The position numbers were made by a program, and so were the translations under genes. A stretch of 64,000 nt of DNA from Streptomyces carminius (GTDB taxonomy: Bacteria > Actinomycetota > Actinomycetes > Streptomycetales > Streptomycetaceae). This document shows, in pieces, positions 1 through 7,289 of this stretch; positions within the stretch are counted from its first letter, which is position 1; each line of letters opens with the position of its first letter. The notes below the pieces were generated by a model, which saw only the letters and a program-made list of their open reading frames with translations, did not search any database and had not been told where the DNA came from. The stretch covers positions 25,998 to 89,997 of the forward strand of contig NZ_PGGW01000049.1 of the NCBI RefSeq assembly GCF_002794255.1, given 5' to 3'.

Positions 1-354
1 CAGTGCGAACACCGCGCGGGTCGCCTCCTCGGCGGCTGCGGCGAGCGACGGCACCAGGATCGACACCTGGACCCTCGGCGCCTCGATGGCGGACCGGGTG
101 GCGTGCGACTCGGCGCAGGCCGCAGCCACGGCCTCCGGGTCGGCTCCGGACAGCCGGAGCCCTTCCCGTACAGCCATGGCGCGGAGGTGGCCGGCGACGG
201 CGGAGGCGAAGGCAGTAACGGCCTCCAACTTCCGGTCGCGCCGGTAGTCGTCCCGGGCCTCGCTGCGGATGGTGCGGGCGGTGCGGTGCTGGATGAGCCC
301 GGCGACGACCGCACCGAGCAGCGTGCCGACGACCGCGATGAGGGTGCTCAGCAC
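1..354 (-). CDS. membrane-anchored protein, 3' end outside window (partial)
   Basis: The frame starts at a GTG (354-352) that overlaps the stop of the upstream zinc-finger gene as GTGCTGA, a typical coupled start, and stays open to the window edge (118 codons). The N-terminus begins MLSTLIAVVGTLLGAVVAG, one hydrophobic segment of about 19 residues, followed by a charged helix rich in Arg and Ala. The product is probably a small membrane-anchored protein with a cytoplasmic helical domain. It is the last visible gene of the leftward operon. I do not recognise a family, and the C-terminus is not in the window. Confidence 0.6.
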   Translation of the reverse strand, partial: MLSTLIAVVGTLLGAVVAGLIQHRTARTIRSEARDDYRRDRKLEAVTAFASAVAGHLRAMAVREGLRLSGADPEAVAAACAESHATRSAIEAPRVQVSILVPSLAAAAEEATRAVFAL

Positions 355-833
355 GAGCCCTCCCCGGCGGGCGGCTGCGAGAGCACGGTGTCGCGGCGGG
401 CGTCCCAGCCGACGCAGTGCGTCGTCTCCCGGCCGTCCTGGTCGTAGCGTACGGTGATGTCCCACACGGGCCAGACGCCGAGCGGGCGCGGGCCCCGCTC
501 GATCGCGAGGACCTCGTACGCGCTCGCGGCGTCGCCGTGGTTGTACCGGCCGCCGACGACGCGGGGACCGACCTGGGTGGCGATCCACTCCTCCCAGGTC
601 ATCTCGAACCCCTCCTCGCGGTCGCCCAGCAGCTCAGCGGGCATCGCGCCGTCGCACTCGTTGCAGGTGCTGTATCCGGAGGGGTTCACGGTGCCGCAGG
701 TCGCGCACGTCCACGACGGACGGCCGCAGTCGTGGCAGGCGTCGTACGTCGCCGGGTTGTCGCCCCCGCACGTGCAGCCCCACGCCGTGCGCGAGCGCTT
801 CGCGGCCGCGAGGTCGGTCTCATAGGTACCCAT
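348..833 (-). CDS. tandem RanBP2-type zinc-finger protein
   Basis: A 161-residue protein with ATG at 833 behind a good AAGGAG. Residues about 17-57 hold two Cys4 fingers. The second fits W-x-C-x2-C-x3-N-x6-C-x2-C (WTCATCGTVNPSGYSTCNEC), the consensus of RanBP2-type fingers, which in eukaryotes bind RNA or ubiquitin. The first has the same spacing except C-x-C at its first pair. The C-terminal 100 residues are a compact acidic domain I do not recognise. Zinc binding is well supported by the eight cysteines; the ligand is unknown. It is the seventh gene of a leftward operon containing a nucleotide/polynucleotide kinase-like protein, so a nucleic-acid role is plausible but inferred. Confidence 0.8.
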   Translation of the reverse strand: MGTYETDLAAAKRSRTAWGCTCGGDNPATYDACHDCGRPSWTCATCGTVNPSGYSTCNECDGAMPAELLGDREEGFEMTWEEWIATQVGPRVVGGRYNHGDAASAYEVLAIERGPRPLGVWPVWDITVRYDQDGRETTHCVGWDARRDTVLSQPPAGEGSC

Positions 834-880
834 AGGTCTCCTTCTCGTACGGGCCGGGGGTCCCGGCTCTGATCGTTGTC

Positions 881-894
881 TATCTGGCCAGATA
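881..894. promoter_or_regulatory. 14-bp perfect palindrome TATCTGGCCAGATA
   Basis: TATCTGGCCAGATA is a perfect dyad in the 69-bp gap between the 261-residue gene and the zinc-finger gene. Its core TATCTGGCCAGA recurs at 21589-21600 and TTATCTGGC at 36586-36594, both intergenic. It is a candidate operator; no bound protein can be named. Confidence 0.45.
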
Positions 895-902
895 AATCGC
901 GC

Positions 903-1688
903 CTACATGGCCCGCAGGCGGCGCGGGGAGCGGGCCGGGGGCGGGTTGCGCGGGTTGGGCCAGTCGTCGGCGGAGAGGCCGTACGAGGGCGGCTTCCAGC
1001 TCGCCGGGGCGTAGTGCCGGTAGACGTCCTCCCACGGCGCCTTGAAGTACGCGGGCAGGAGGCCGCCGCGGTTCGGGATCGGCTCGGGCGCCGCCGCGTT
1101 CTGCTCGCGGACCTGCTCGGCGACGCGCTCGGCGTGGTCGACGTGCCGCTTGCAGAACCAGTGCGCGAGCACCCAGCCGGTCCGCGGGTCCAGCTCCAGC
1201 ACCCTGTGGTGGGAGTCGGCGCCGCAGATCTGCCGCTCGTTGCGGAAGTCGACCGGCGGGACGTAGCCCGGGCCGACGTGCACGACCGGGGCGGGCGGGC
1301 GCCGCAGCGGCACCGCGGCCGCCTCGTCCCCGCTTGTGGCGGGTCGGCGCGGCCGGTAGACGTACGGCCGCAGGCGCGGTGCCTCGCAGCCCGGAGCCTG
1401 CCCGGGGCCCCAGTCGGCGGCCGCGCGGGGCGGCTCGTAGCGGGGCGCGTCGTCGGCGACCAGGGCGTCGAACCGGGGGCGGCCGGTCGACGGGTTCCAG
1501 CCCAGGGCCCGGGCGGCGGTGTTCAGCACGCGCCCGGGGTCGCCGGGGGCGACGAACAGGGCGTAGGCCACGGCCAGCAGCAGCTCCCGCGCCGGCGGGG
1601 TGGCCCGACGGTCGCCGTAGATCCGGTGCACGGTCTGCGCGTACGTCTCCGCCCGGTCCAGCCGGGGCGGTTCGTCCGGCGCGCTCAC
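903..1688 (-). CDS. hypothetical protein, 261 residues
   Basis: The GTG start (1688-1686) overlaps the stop of the 27-residue micro-ORF upstream as GTGA. Residues 1-70 form a helical region, the middle is Pro/Arg-rich, and the C-terminal half has conserved-looking aromatic and Cys/His residues (ICGADSHHR, HWFCKRHVDHAERV) that could bind metal. There is no recognisable domain. Codon third positions are strongly GC, so it is a real gene. It sits in the middle of the leftward operon. Confidence 0.7.
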   Translation of the reverse strand: MSAPDEPPRLDRAETYAQTVHRIYGDRRATPPARELLLAVAYALFVAPGDPGRVLNTAARALGWNPSTGRPRFDALVADDAPRYEPPRAAADWGPGQAPGCEAPRLRPYVYRPRRPATSGDEAAAVPLRRPPAPVVHVGPGYVPPVDFRNERQICGADSHHRVLELDPRTGWVLAHWFCKRHVDHAERVAEQVREQNAAAPEPIPNRGGLLPAYFKAPWEDVYRHYAPASWKPPSYGLSADDWPNPRNPPPARSPRRLRAM

Positions 1689-1768
1689 TCCGGCTCCCCG
1701 TCGGCGGGCCGGGCGACGAACGGCAGTCGCGCGGCGCGCTCGGCGTCGCTCTCCTCGGGCGCGCTCAC
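1685..1768 (-). CDS. 27-residue micro-ORF coupled on both sides
   Basis: GTG at 1768-1766 overlaps the stop of the DUF4326 gene (GTGA), and its own stop overlaps the GTG of the next gene (GTGA). The peptide begins MSAPEESDAERAARLPFVAR and is acidic at the N-terminus. The following gene also begins MSAPDE, and the two starts share GTGAGCGCGCC, so the micro-ORF may be a duplicated start region, a translational relay or a small real protein. Coding status rests on the exact double overlap and GC-rich third positions. Confidence 0.5.
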   Translation of the reverse strand: MSAPEESDAERAARLPFVARPADGEPE

Positions 1769-2370
1769 GCGAACACCTCCACCAGCCGGACCGTCACCGC
1801 GTCCTCGTGCAGCCGCTGCCGCTTCAGGTAGTGGTTCCAGGTGCGGTTGTCGCAGCGCTGCGGCACGCCGTCGCCCGGGTCGAAGTCGACCAGGCAGTCG
1901 AGGTGCACGTCGCGGGTCAGGACGGCGGCCAGGGCGTCGGCGTCGTACATCGGCTCCAGGCCGTGGAAGACGCGCTGCCGGTCGACCCGGACGCGGGTCG
2001 CAGCGGTGCGCACTTCCATGGCGAGCGGGGAGAGCGCGGCCCACTCCAGCAGCACGTCGCCGTGGCACGGCTCGCCGGGCTCGCACGGGCAGGCCAGGTC
2101 CATGCCGCGCAGCTCCGGCAGCCGGGTGAGGATCTTCTCCCGCCGCCGGTCGCTCTCGTCGGCGGTCCAGTTGGCGCGGCTTCCGCGCAGCCACGGACGG
2201 AACTCGGCGATCACCGTCGCGCGGGCCTCCGGCTCCTGGTAGCCGATGTCCACGAGCTGCGCGACGGTGAACGGGTTGCCGAAGTCGGACGTGCGGTCCA
2301 CGATCATGCACCGCTCGGGCTTGCGCCAACCGCGGTTGCGGCGGCGCTGGATGCGGGTGCAGGTACGCAT
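1765..2370 (-). CDS. DUF4326 family protein
   Basis: A 201-residue protein with ATG at 2370 and AAAGGA upstream. It shows the DUF4326 signature: an RTSDFGNPF motif near residue 26, then LACPCEPGEPCHGDVLLEWA near residue 92, with Cys-x-Cys and CHGDVL that likely bind a metal. DUF4326 proteins are common on phages and plasmids and have no established activity. The C-terminal 80 residues are an additional region. The stop overlaps the micro-ORF start. Family assignment is fairly secure; function is not. Confidence 0.8.
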   Translation of the reverse strand: MRTCTRIQRRRNRGWRKPERCMIVDRTSDFGNPFTVAQLVDIGYQEPEARATVIAEFRPWLRGSRANWTADESDRRREKILTRLPELRGMDLACPCEPGEPCHGDVLLEWAALSPLAMEVRTAATRVRVDRQRVFHGLEPMYDADALAAVLTRDVHLDCLVDFDPGDGVPQRCDNRTWNHYLKRQRLHEDAVTVRLVEVFA

Positions 2371-2393
2371 AGGATGCGATCCTTTCTTGCTGG

Positions 2394-3353
2394 TCAGAGG
2401 GCGGTCGGCCGCGCGTGGATCGGGATGTGGACCTCCCCGCCCCCGCAGTCGAAGTCAGACCACTGGTACTCGGGGTCGAGCCTCCATCCGTTGTCCGTCG
2501 CCGCGCGCACGGCCTCCCGGATCGCCTCGGATTTGCTGGCGTAGGAGTCCCCGAGAGCCACGGACGCGAGCGGCAGCGCAAGGTCGGAGGTGTAGGTGTC
2601 CACCGAGGCCACCCAGCCCCCGCACTCCAGGATCAGGAGGTGCGTTGCCACCAGCCCGGCGCGGGCGGCGAGTTCGAGGTACCGGGCGTGATCGGTCTGC
2701 ATCACCAGCCCCTCGTACTCCGGAAAGTACCCGGCGAGGTCTCGGTGCGCGGTCTGGTCGCCTTCCTGCGCCTTCCGCAGTACGGCGACGGCATCCGCGA
2801 TCCGCTCGGGGGCAAGGACATCGTTGGACACGGTGGCTCCTGTCGGGGCGGGTTCGATGTGGTGCACGGCGGTGAAGCCCTCCCGGAGCAGGGCGTCCGC
2901 GGTGGTCTCTCGCGTGAGGTCGTGCTGCCAGCGCAGCGTGTCGTCGGGGACGCGCCGGTTGGTCGGCCGCAGCCCGTTCCGGGTCAGGCAGGTGCCGAGG
3001 TCGGGCAGAAAGCGCAGGGCGACGACGGGGCGCCCGTGCCGGCGGGCCCGCTCCACGAGCTGCGCCCGCACGTGGGGCTCCACGTTCGTGCTGTCGAGGA
3101 AGACCGTCGCCCCGGCGCTCAGGTGCTGCTCCAGGAGGGCGTTCTGCCGCTCCACGGCGGCCGGGGTGACGGACTGGTCGCCCGCGTCCCCGCCGATCTC
3201 GCGCCGCAGGGAGTCGAGGCAGACCACGACGTCGACCGCCGCGGTGTCGGCGTACGTCGACTTGCCCGAGGCCCCGGGGCCGACCGCGACCAGCAGCGTG
3301 CCGGGCGCCAGGTCGAGGGCAGGGATGACCAGGAAGTCCGTGGGCGCCGTCAT
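2394..3353 (-). CDS. P-loop kinase-like ATPase (AAA_33 / polynucleotide-kinase type) with C-terminal extension
   Basis: A 319-residue protein whose ATG overlaps the upstream stop (ATGA). Residues about 25-34 are GPGASGKSTY, a Walker A; the following VVVCLDSLRREIGGDAG and VFLDSTNVEPHVR are the lid/acceptor elements typical of polynucleotide-kinase-like AAA_33 proteins. The kinase part ends near residue 175. The remaining 140 residues include a helical segment and a domain ending in DFDCGGGEVHI, not recognised. Nucleic-acid end phosphorylation or small-molecule phosphorylation are both possible. It lies third in the leftward operon. Confidence 0.75.
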   Translation of the reverse strand: MTAPTDFLVIPALDLAPGTLLVAVGPGASGKSTYADTAAVDVVVCLDSLRREIGGDAGDQSVTPAAVERQNALLEQHLSAGATVFLDSTNVEPHVRAQLVERARRHGRPVVALRFLPDLGTCLTRNGLRPTNRRVPDDTLRWQHDLTRETTADALLREGFTAVHHIEPAPTGATVSNDVLAPERIADAVAVLRKAQEGDQTAHRDLAGYFPEYEGLVMQTDHARYLELAARAGLVATHLLILECGGWVASVDTYTSDLALPLASVALGDSYASKSEAIREAVRAATDNGWRLDPEYQWSDFDCGGGEVHIPIHARPTAL

Positions 3354-3796
3354 CCCTGCCTCCCGGTCATCCGTTCCACGGCGGCGGCGAGTTCACCGCG
3401 CTCGGCGGCCTCCTCCGCCTCGGTCAGCCGCCGCAGGGCGTCCGCGACGGTGGCCTTCGGGTCGACGCGCGCGGCCTCCGTGAGCAGCTGGTTCAGCGCC
3501 TCGTAGCCGGCGGTGTAGCCCTCGTGGTAGCGGCAGAGCTGGTCCGCGACCTCGCCGCAGGCCGGGCAGTCCTCCCAGTCGGCGGCGTCGTACGGCTCGA
3601 TCTCCATGGGCACGTCACCGGTGGGAGGCAGCTCCAGCGCGGCGTGCGGCCGGGCCAGGCCGAGGACGCGCTGCGACCAGTCCTCGGGCAGCGCGCGTAC
3701 CTGCATGGCGAGCGCGGCGGCCACGGCGGGCTGGTGCTCGATGAGGTGCTGCCACAGCGTGTCCGCCGTGGTCAGTGGGTCGGGCGATAACGTCAT
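3350..3796 (-). CDS. hypothetical protein with Cys/His cluster, 148 residues
   Basis: The start is ATG at 3796, overlapping the upstream stop as ATGA; the stop overlaps the kinase start the same way. Residues near 80-95 read DWEDCPACGEVADQLCRYHEGY, a C-x2-C-x6-C-x2-H set that could hold zinc. The C-terminal third is helical and charged. There is no family recognition. The double overlap and GC-rich third positions make the call secure. Confidence 0.75.
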   Translation of the reverse strand: MTLSPDPLTTADTLWQHLIEHQPAVAAALAMQVRALPEDWSQRVLGLARPHAALELPPTGDVPMEIEPYDAADWEDCPACGEVADQLCRYHEGYTAGYEALNQLLTEAARVDPKATVADALRRLTEAEEAAERGELAAAVERMTGRQG

Positions 3797-4248
3797 GTCG
3801 TCTCCTTCTGGACGGAGTTGGCGATGACCATGCGGGCGATGGCGGACCGGAAGACCGGCACGTTCTCGCGGCTCATCTCGTAGGCGATGGCCTTCTGCCA
3901 CGAGGGGTTGTCCGGGTCGTACACCACGGTGATGGGCGCCGCGGTGCCCTCCGGCCACCAGCCCGCCTTCACCCCGCGCGGGATGGCGCGGGATAGGGCG
4001 ACCGTCGGTCCGTTGAGCTTGCCGAGGACGCTGCGCAGCTGCTCGGCGTCGATGTAGCCGTCGCCGTCGACCACGACCATCTCGGCGAACCGGCGGGCGC
4101 CGGCGGGCAGCGAACGGAGGTAGCGTTCAGCCCGCTCGACCGTCCACTCGGTGTCCGCTGCGACGGTCAGCTCGTGGCGGTGCTCGGCGAGCAGATCGAG
4201 CAGTTTTCGCTCGAACTCCGGTGAGGCACCTTCAATGGTGATCTTCAT
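3793..4248 (-). CDS. hypothetical protein, first gene of leftward operon
   Basis: A 151-residue protein with ATG at 4248 preceded by GGAAGG. It opens MKITIEGASPEFERKLLDLL, then has a helical region and a domain containing VVVDGDGYIDAEQLRSVLGKLNGP and ITVVYDPDNPSWQKAIAYEM. No family is recognised. It is the promoter-proximal gene of the leftward operon; the 228-bp gap upstream carries an inverted repeat at 4392-4417 and faces the divergent operon at 4477. Confidence 0.75.
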   Translation of the reverse strand: MKITIEGASPEFERKLLDLLAEHRHELTVAADTEWTVERAERYLRSLPAGARRFAEMVVVDGDGYIDAEQLRSVLGKLNGPTVALSRAIPRGVKAGWWPEGTAAPITVVYDPDNPSWQKAIAYEMSRENVPVFRSAIARMVIANSVQKETT

Positions 4249-4391
4249 TAGGCCTTCCGACAGATACTTGCCCGGTTCTCCGGGGCCTGCATGGCGAGTG
4301 TGGCCCGCTGAACCCCCTTCCGTCTAGACCCGGGAGAATTTGGCGAGATTTCTGCACTCGTTCGGGTGATGTGGTGGCACGGCGCGTATCA

Positions 4392-4417
4392 CCTCGGATA
4401 ATGTGCCATATCCGAGG
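4392..4417. promoter_or_regulatory. divergent operator candidate (9-bp perfect inverted repeat)
   Basis: CCTCGGATA and TATCCGAGG are perfect inverted arms separated by 8 bp (ATGTGCCA). They sit in the 228-bp gap between two divergent operons, with GATAAT (4398-4403) overlapping the left arm as a possible -10. This is the geometry of an operator controlling both directions; the regulator is not identifiable from the window. Confidence 0.6.
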
Positions 4418-4476
4418 CGATAAACCGGACATGACGCCAGGTCAGCGAACCGGTCCGCCGACCCGAAAGGAGTCGC

Positions 4477-4851
4477 ATGCCCGTTCGACGCAGCGACGCG
4501 GTGCCGATCGCCACCCTCCACCGGTGGCAGAGCAACGGACAGCGGCAGCTCGCCGCCTTCCTCACGCACGGCGCGAAGACCGACCTCCCGCCCCTCATGT
4601 GGACGCTCGCCCAGACCGGCGCCCTCACCGGCGAGGCCGACGGTCTCGAATACACCCCGGAGGGACAGCGCGCCGCGGTCACGCAGTGGGCCGCCCACGT
4701 CGGCGCCATCGTGACCAGCCGGACGACCAGCGACGGCCGTGAGGAGCTGTACGCCGGGTGGAAGATCGGCAAGGGCATGGAAGAGGTCGGCGGCTGCTTC
4801 CGCGCCACCATCTTCCTGGACGACGAGGCCCCGCAGCCGGGGAACCGGTGA
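4477..4851 (+). CDS. hypothetical protein, 124 residues
   Basis: ATG at 4477 follows GAAAGGAG with good spacing. The protein opens MPVRRSDAVPIATLHRWQSN, is mixed alpha/beta by appearance, and ends FRATIFLDDEAPQPGNR. No family is recognised. It leads the rightward operon that ends with the tyrosine recombinase; its stop overlaps the next GTG start. Confidence 0.7.
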   Translation: MPVRRSDAVPIATLHRWQSNGQRQLAAFLTHGAKTDLPPLMWTLAQTGALTGEADGLEYTPEGQRAAVTQWAAHVGAIVTSRTTSDGREELYAGWKIGKGMEEVGGCFRATIFLDDEAPQPGNR

Positions 4852-5030
4852 ACGCGCCGGCGGCGGAGGCAACTTCTCTGTGCCCGGGGCAGCTTGAACT
4901 GTTCCGCGTGCGGACCCGCCCGCACCTCACCATCGACTACGCCCGCCCCGACGGCGGCCCGCTCACCGGCGCCGACTTCGAGCACCTTGCCCGGATCGCC
5001 CGGGCCGCCACCACACGAAAGGGTGACTGA
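4848..5030 (+). CDS. hypothetical small protein, 60 residues
   Basis: GTG at 4848 overlaps the preceding TGA as GTGA. The 60-residue product contains SLCPGQLELFRVRTRPHLTI and ends with a helical DFEHLARIARAATTRKGD. No family is recognised. The coupled start and GC-rich third codon positions support expression. Confidence 0.6.
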   Translation: MNAPAAEATSLCPGQLELFRVRTRPHLTIDYARPDGGPLTGADFEHLARIARAATTRKGD

Positions 5031-5034
5031 CCGC

Positions 5035-5532
5035 ATGCCGTTGTCCGTACCGCTCCTCCTCGTACCGGGAGAGCCGGACCGCCACTACACCGTCCATCTG
5101 CACCGCGTGCGCTCGGACGCCGACGCCGGGCCGCTCACCGCGTACCACCTCACGGAGCTGGAGGTGAAGGCCCAGCAGGGCCTGCGGATGGTCTCCGAGT
5201 GCATCGCCGCCGAGCTGGAGGCCGCCGACGTCGAGGTCACCGAGCACCCCGACGGCTCCGCCGAGGCCGTGGCCCGCGTGCTGTGCACCGAGGACGACTG
5301 CGCCGCCGTCGCCGAGCGCTACCGCCGCGACACCGACGAGGACGTCGAGGCGGAGGCTGCCCGGAAGTGGGCCGCCACCCAGCTCCAGGACCAGACCGTG
5401 GAACTCCTCCAACTCCGCGCCGAGCTGGAGAAGACCACCCCCGGCAAGACAGCCACGGACATGCTCGCCGTCCTGCTGGCTGTCCAGCAGGAGCGCACCG
5501 GCGGCCAGGGCGACCGCGCGGACGGGAAGTGA
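5035..5532 (+). CDS. hypothetical protein, 165 residues, paralogue of next gene
   Basis: ATG at 5035 has GAAAGG 12 nt upstream; an in-frame GTG at 5023 is an alternative. It contains HLTELEVKAQQGLRMVSE, then a segment CTEDDCAAVAERYRRDT, and a C-terminal helix. The Cys-x4-Cys-A-A-E-x-Y segment resembles one in the next gene (CTAPECRAAAESYEKE), so the two are probably diverged duplicates. Function unknown. Confidence 0.7.
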   Translation: MPLSVPLLLVPGEPDRHYTVHLHRVRSDADAGPLTAYHLTELEVKAQQGLRMVSECIAAELEAADVEVTEHPDGSAEAVARVLCTEDDCAAVAERYRRDTDEDVEAEAARKWAATQLQDQTVELLQLRAELEKTTPGKTATDMLAVLLAVQQERTGGQGDRADGK

Positions 5533-5537
5533 CCGCC

Positions 5538-6200
5538 ATGATGCTCACCTCCGTCACCCTGCCCGACGGCACCGCCGCCGTGGTGCACACCGCCACTCTC
5601 GGGTGGGGCGAAGACCTCATCGAGGAGCGCGGACTGCCCGCCCTCTACCGGATCGTGCTGGACGAGCTGAACGAGGCCGCTACCTGCACGGCCGTACGGG
5701 AGCACGACGGCGGTGTGCTGGTGGAGTCGCTGCACGGCGGACCGGGTGTGCTCGCGTACGCGCTGGCCCTGTGCACCGCCCCGGAGTGCCGCGCGGCCGC
5801 CGAATCCTACGAGAAGGAGATCGGCGGCCCGCACCCGGGCATGGACTTCGAGCGTGCCTGGGCCAGCAAGCAGGCCGTCGGCGACCAGGACGACCAGGAG
5901 ATGCTCCAGGAGTACCTGTCCGCCGAGATTCAGGACGTCAACCTCCACTGGCTCCAGCAGACTGACCCCGACGCGGCCCGGATCTTCCGGCCCGGCTGTT
6001 TCACCGACAGTCTGCTCGACCTCGCCCACCCGGTGCACGGCCACGCCGCATTCGACCTGGGGCGGGCCCTGGAGCAGTACGCGGCCGCCAAGCGCGACGA
6101 GGGCCGAATGGACCGCTACGGCGCCCTGTTCGCCGGGACCGCCGACTACCAGTGGGACGCCTTCCTCCCCGCCGGCGCGACGACGGAGGCCGCCCGATGA
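5538..6200 (+). CDS. hypothetical protein, 220 residues
   Basis: ATG at 5538 sits after GGGA; an in-frame GTG at 5529 overlapping the upstream TGA would add three residues. The centre has ALCTAPECRAAAESYEKEIG, matching the preceding gene's Cys motif, followed by a helical acidic region and FDLGRALEQYAAAKRDEGRM. No known family. It ends in ATGA overlap with the next gene, so these genes are translated as a coupled series. Confidence 0.7.
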   Translation: MMLTSVTLPDGTAAVVHTATLGWGEDLIEERGLPALYRIVLDELNEAATCTAVREHDGGVLVESLHGGPGVLAYALALCTAPECRAAAESYEKEIGGPHPGMDFERAWASKQAVGDQDDQEMLQEYLSAEIQDVNLHWLQQTDPDAARIFRPGCFTDSLLDLAHPVHGHAAFDLGRALEQYAAAKRDEGRMDRYGALFAGTADYQWDAFLPAGATTEAAR

Positions 6201-6838
6201 GCAGTTCCGACGCCATCGCCGCCCACCTGGAGTGGCAGCCGTTCGCCCACCGGGCGGACTGCGCCAAGCCCGTCTGGGAGGTCGACCAGCAGAACGAGAA
6301 CGACAAGCGGCGCCTGCGCCGGGCGGGGCCGGAGCACTCCTGCCCCAACGAGGAGTGCGGCCACCGCGGCCACTACGACCGGATTACCCTGCGGGTGCTG
6401 TGCCGGTCCTGCGGCACGGTCCACCTGATCAGCGGTGAGGAGTACACCACCCAAACGACCACCACGGTGCGCACCGGGTACGGGCAGCCTCCGAAGCGGG
6501 TGGCCGGGCTGTGGCTCTACCCCGGCCCGCCCATGCTCGACCTGCGGGGGTACGACTCGCCCGGCGCCTACCTCTGCTCCCGCCAGAAGGTCGACCGGCT
6601 GTCGGAGGCCGACATCGTCGGTGTCGTCACCGAGGGCCGGGGCAAGCGCGGCGGCACGGTCTGGCACGCGGCCGTCGGGCCCGACTTCTTCCCGCCCTCC
6701 CGTGGCTTCTCGGGCTACGCGACGTGGGCGAAGAACAGCGGCGAGAAGCCGTTCACGTCCGTCGCCGCGGCGGCGAAGTGGGTGGCGGCGGAGCTGGACG
6801 CGGCCGCCGCCGAGACCAAGGAGGACCAGGAGCAGTGA
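6197..6838 (+). CDS. zinc-ribbon protein, 213 residues
   Basis: ATG at 6197 overlaps the upstream stop. Residues about 47-80 carry HSCPNEECGHRGHYDRITL followed by LCRSCGTVH, a Cys4 zinc ribbon (C-x4-C ... C-x2-C). The C-terminal half contains VVTEGRGKRGGTVWHAAVGP and a helical tail. It may be a nucleic-acid-binding protein, but the family is not recognised. Operon member with GTGA overlap downstream. Confidence 0.7.
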   Translation: MSSSDAIAAHLEWQPFAHRADCAKPVWEVDQQNENDKRRLRRAGPEHSCPNEECGHRGHYDRITLRVLCRSCGTVHLISGEEYTTQTTTTVRTGYGQPPKRVAGLWLYPGPPMLDLRGYDSPGAYLCSRQKVDRLSEADIVGVVTEGRGKRGGTVWHAAVGPDFFPPSRGFSGYATWAKNSGEKPFTSVAAAAKWVAAELDAAAAETKEDQEQ

Positions 6839-7218
6839 GCGCCACCGAGCAGGTCGACGGCGCGGCCGTCGTCGCCACGTACTTCGAGGACCAGATCACG
6901 GAGGCGGAGAAGGAGGTCGAGGCGGCCCGAGCGGCGCTCGCCGCGGCTGAAGCCAAGGTCGAGCAGCGGCAGGCCGAGCGGGACACGTTCGTCCGGGACG
7001 GCTCGCTGCCCCCGGCCGCGTACAACAGCTCCACCGGCCAGCCGGAGTGGGCTCTGTGCCAGTGGGCGCAGAACCGCATCGCCCACGTGGCCTTCGAGGA
7101 CCTGTACGCCGATGACAGCGCCGTCTACAACCGGCTGCGCGCCGAGGAGAGCGCGGCCCATGAGTGGCTGCGAGAGAACGGCCACACCGTCCCCGAACCG
7201 TTCGGAAGGAAGGCATGA
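6835..7218 (+). CDS. coiled-coil protein, 127 residues
   Basis: GTG at 6835 overlaps the zinc-ribbon gene stop (GTGA). Residues about 15-60 form a continuous Ala/Glu/Arg heptad-like helix (ITEAEKEVEAARAALAAAEA), followed by a small globular end. No family recognised. The stop overlaps the 24-residue micro-ORF start. Confidence 0.7.
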   Translation: MSATEQVDGAAVVATYFEDQITEAEKEVEAARAALAAAEAKVEQRQAERDTFVRDGSLPPAAYNSSTGQPEWALCQWAQNRIAHVAFEDLYADDSAVYNRLRAEESAAHEWLRENGHTVPEPFGRKA

Positions 7219-7289
7219 AGGAGGAGCGCACCGAGTCGATCGCGGCTGCCGCAGGGCAGCGGGCCGCCGAAGCGGAGGCTACGGAATGA
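7215..7289 (+). CDS. 24-residue micro-ORF between coiled-coil gene and integrase
   Basis: ATG at 7215 overlaps the upstream TGA (ATGA), and its TGA overlaps the integrase ATG at 7286 (ATGA). The peptide is MKEERTESIAAAAGQRAAEA plus four residues, Ala/Glu-rich and helical. It may act mainly as a translational relay setting integrase levels. GGAAGGAAGG precedes it. Confidence 0.5.
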   Translation: MKEERTESIAAAAGQRAAEAEATE

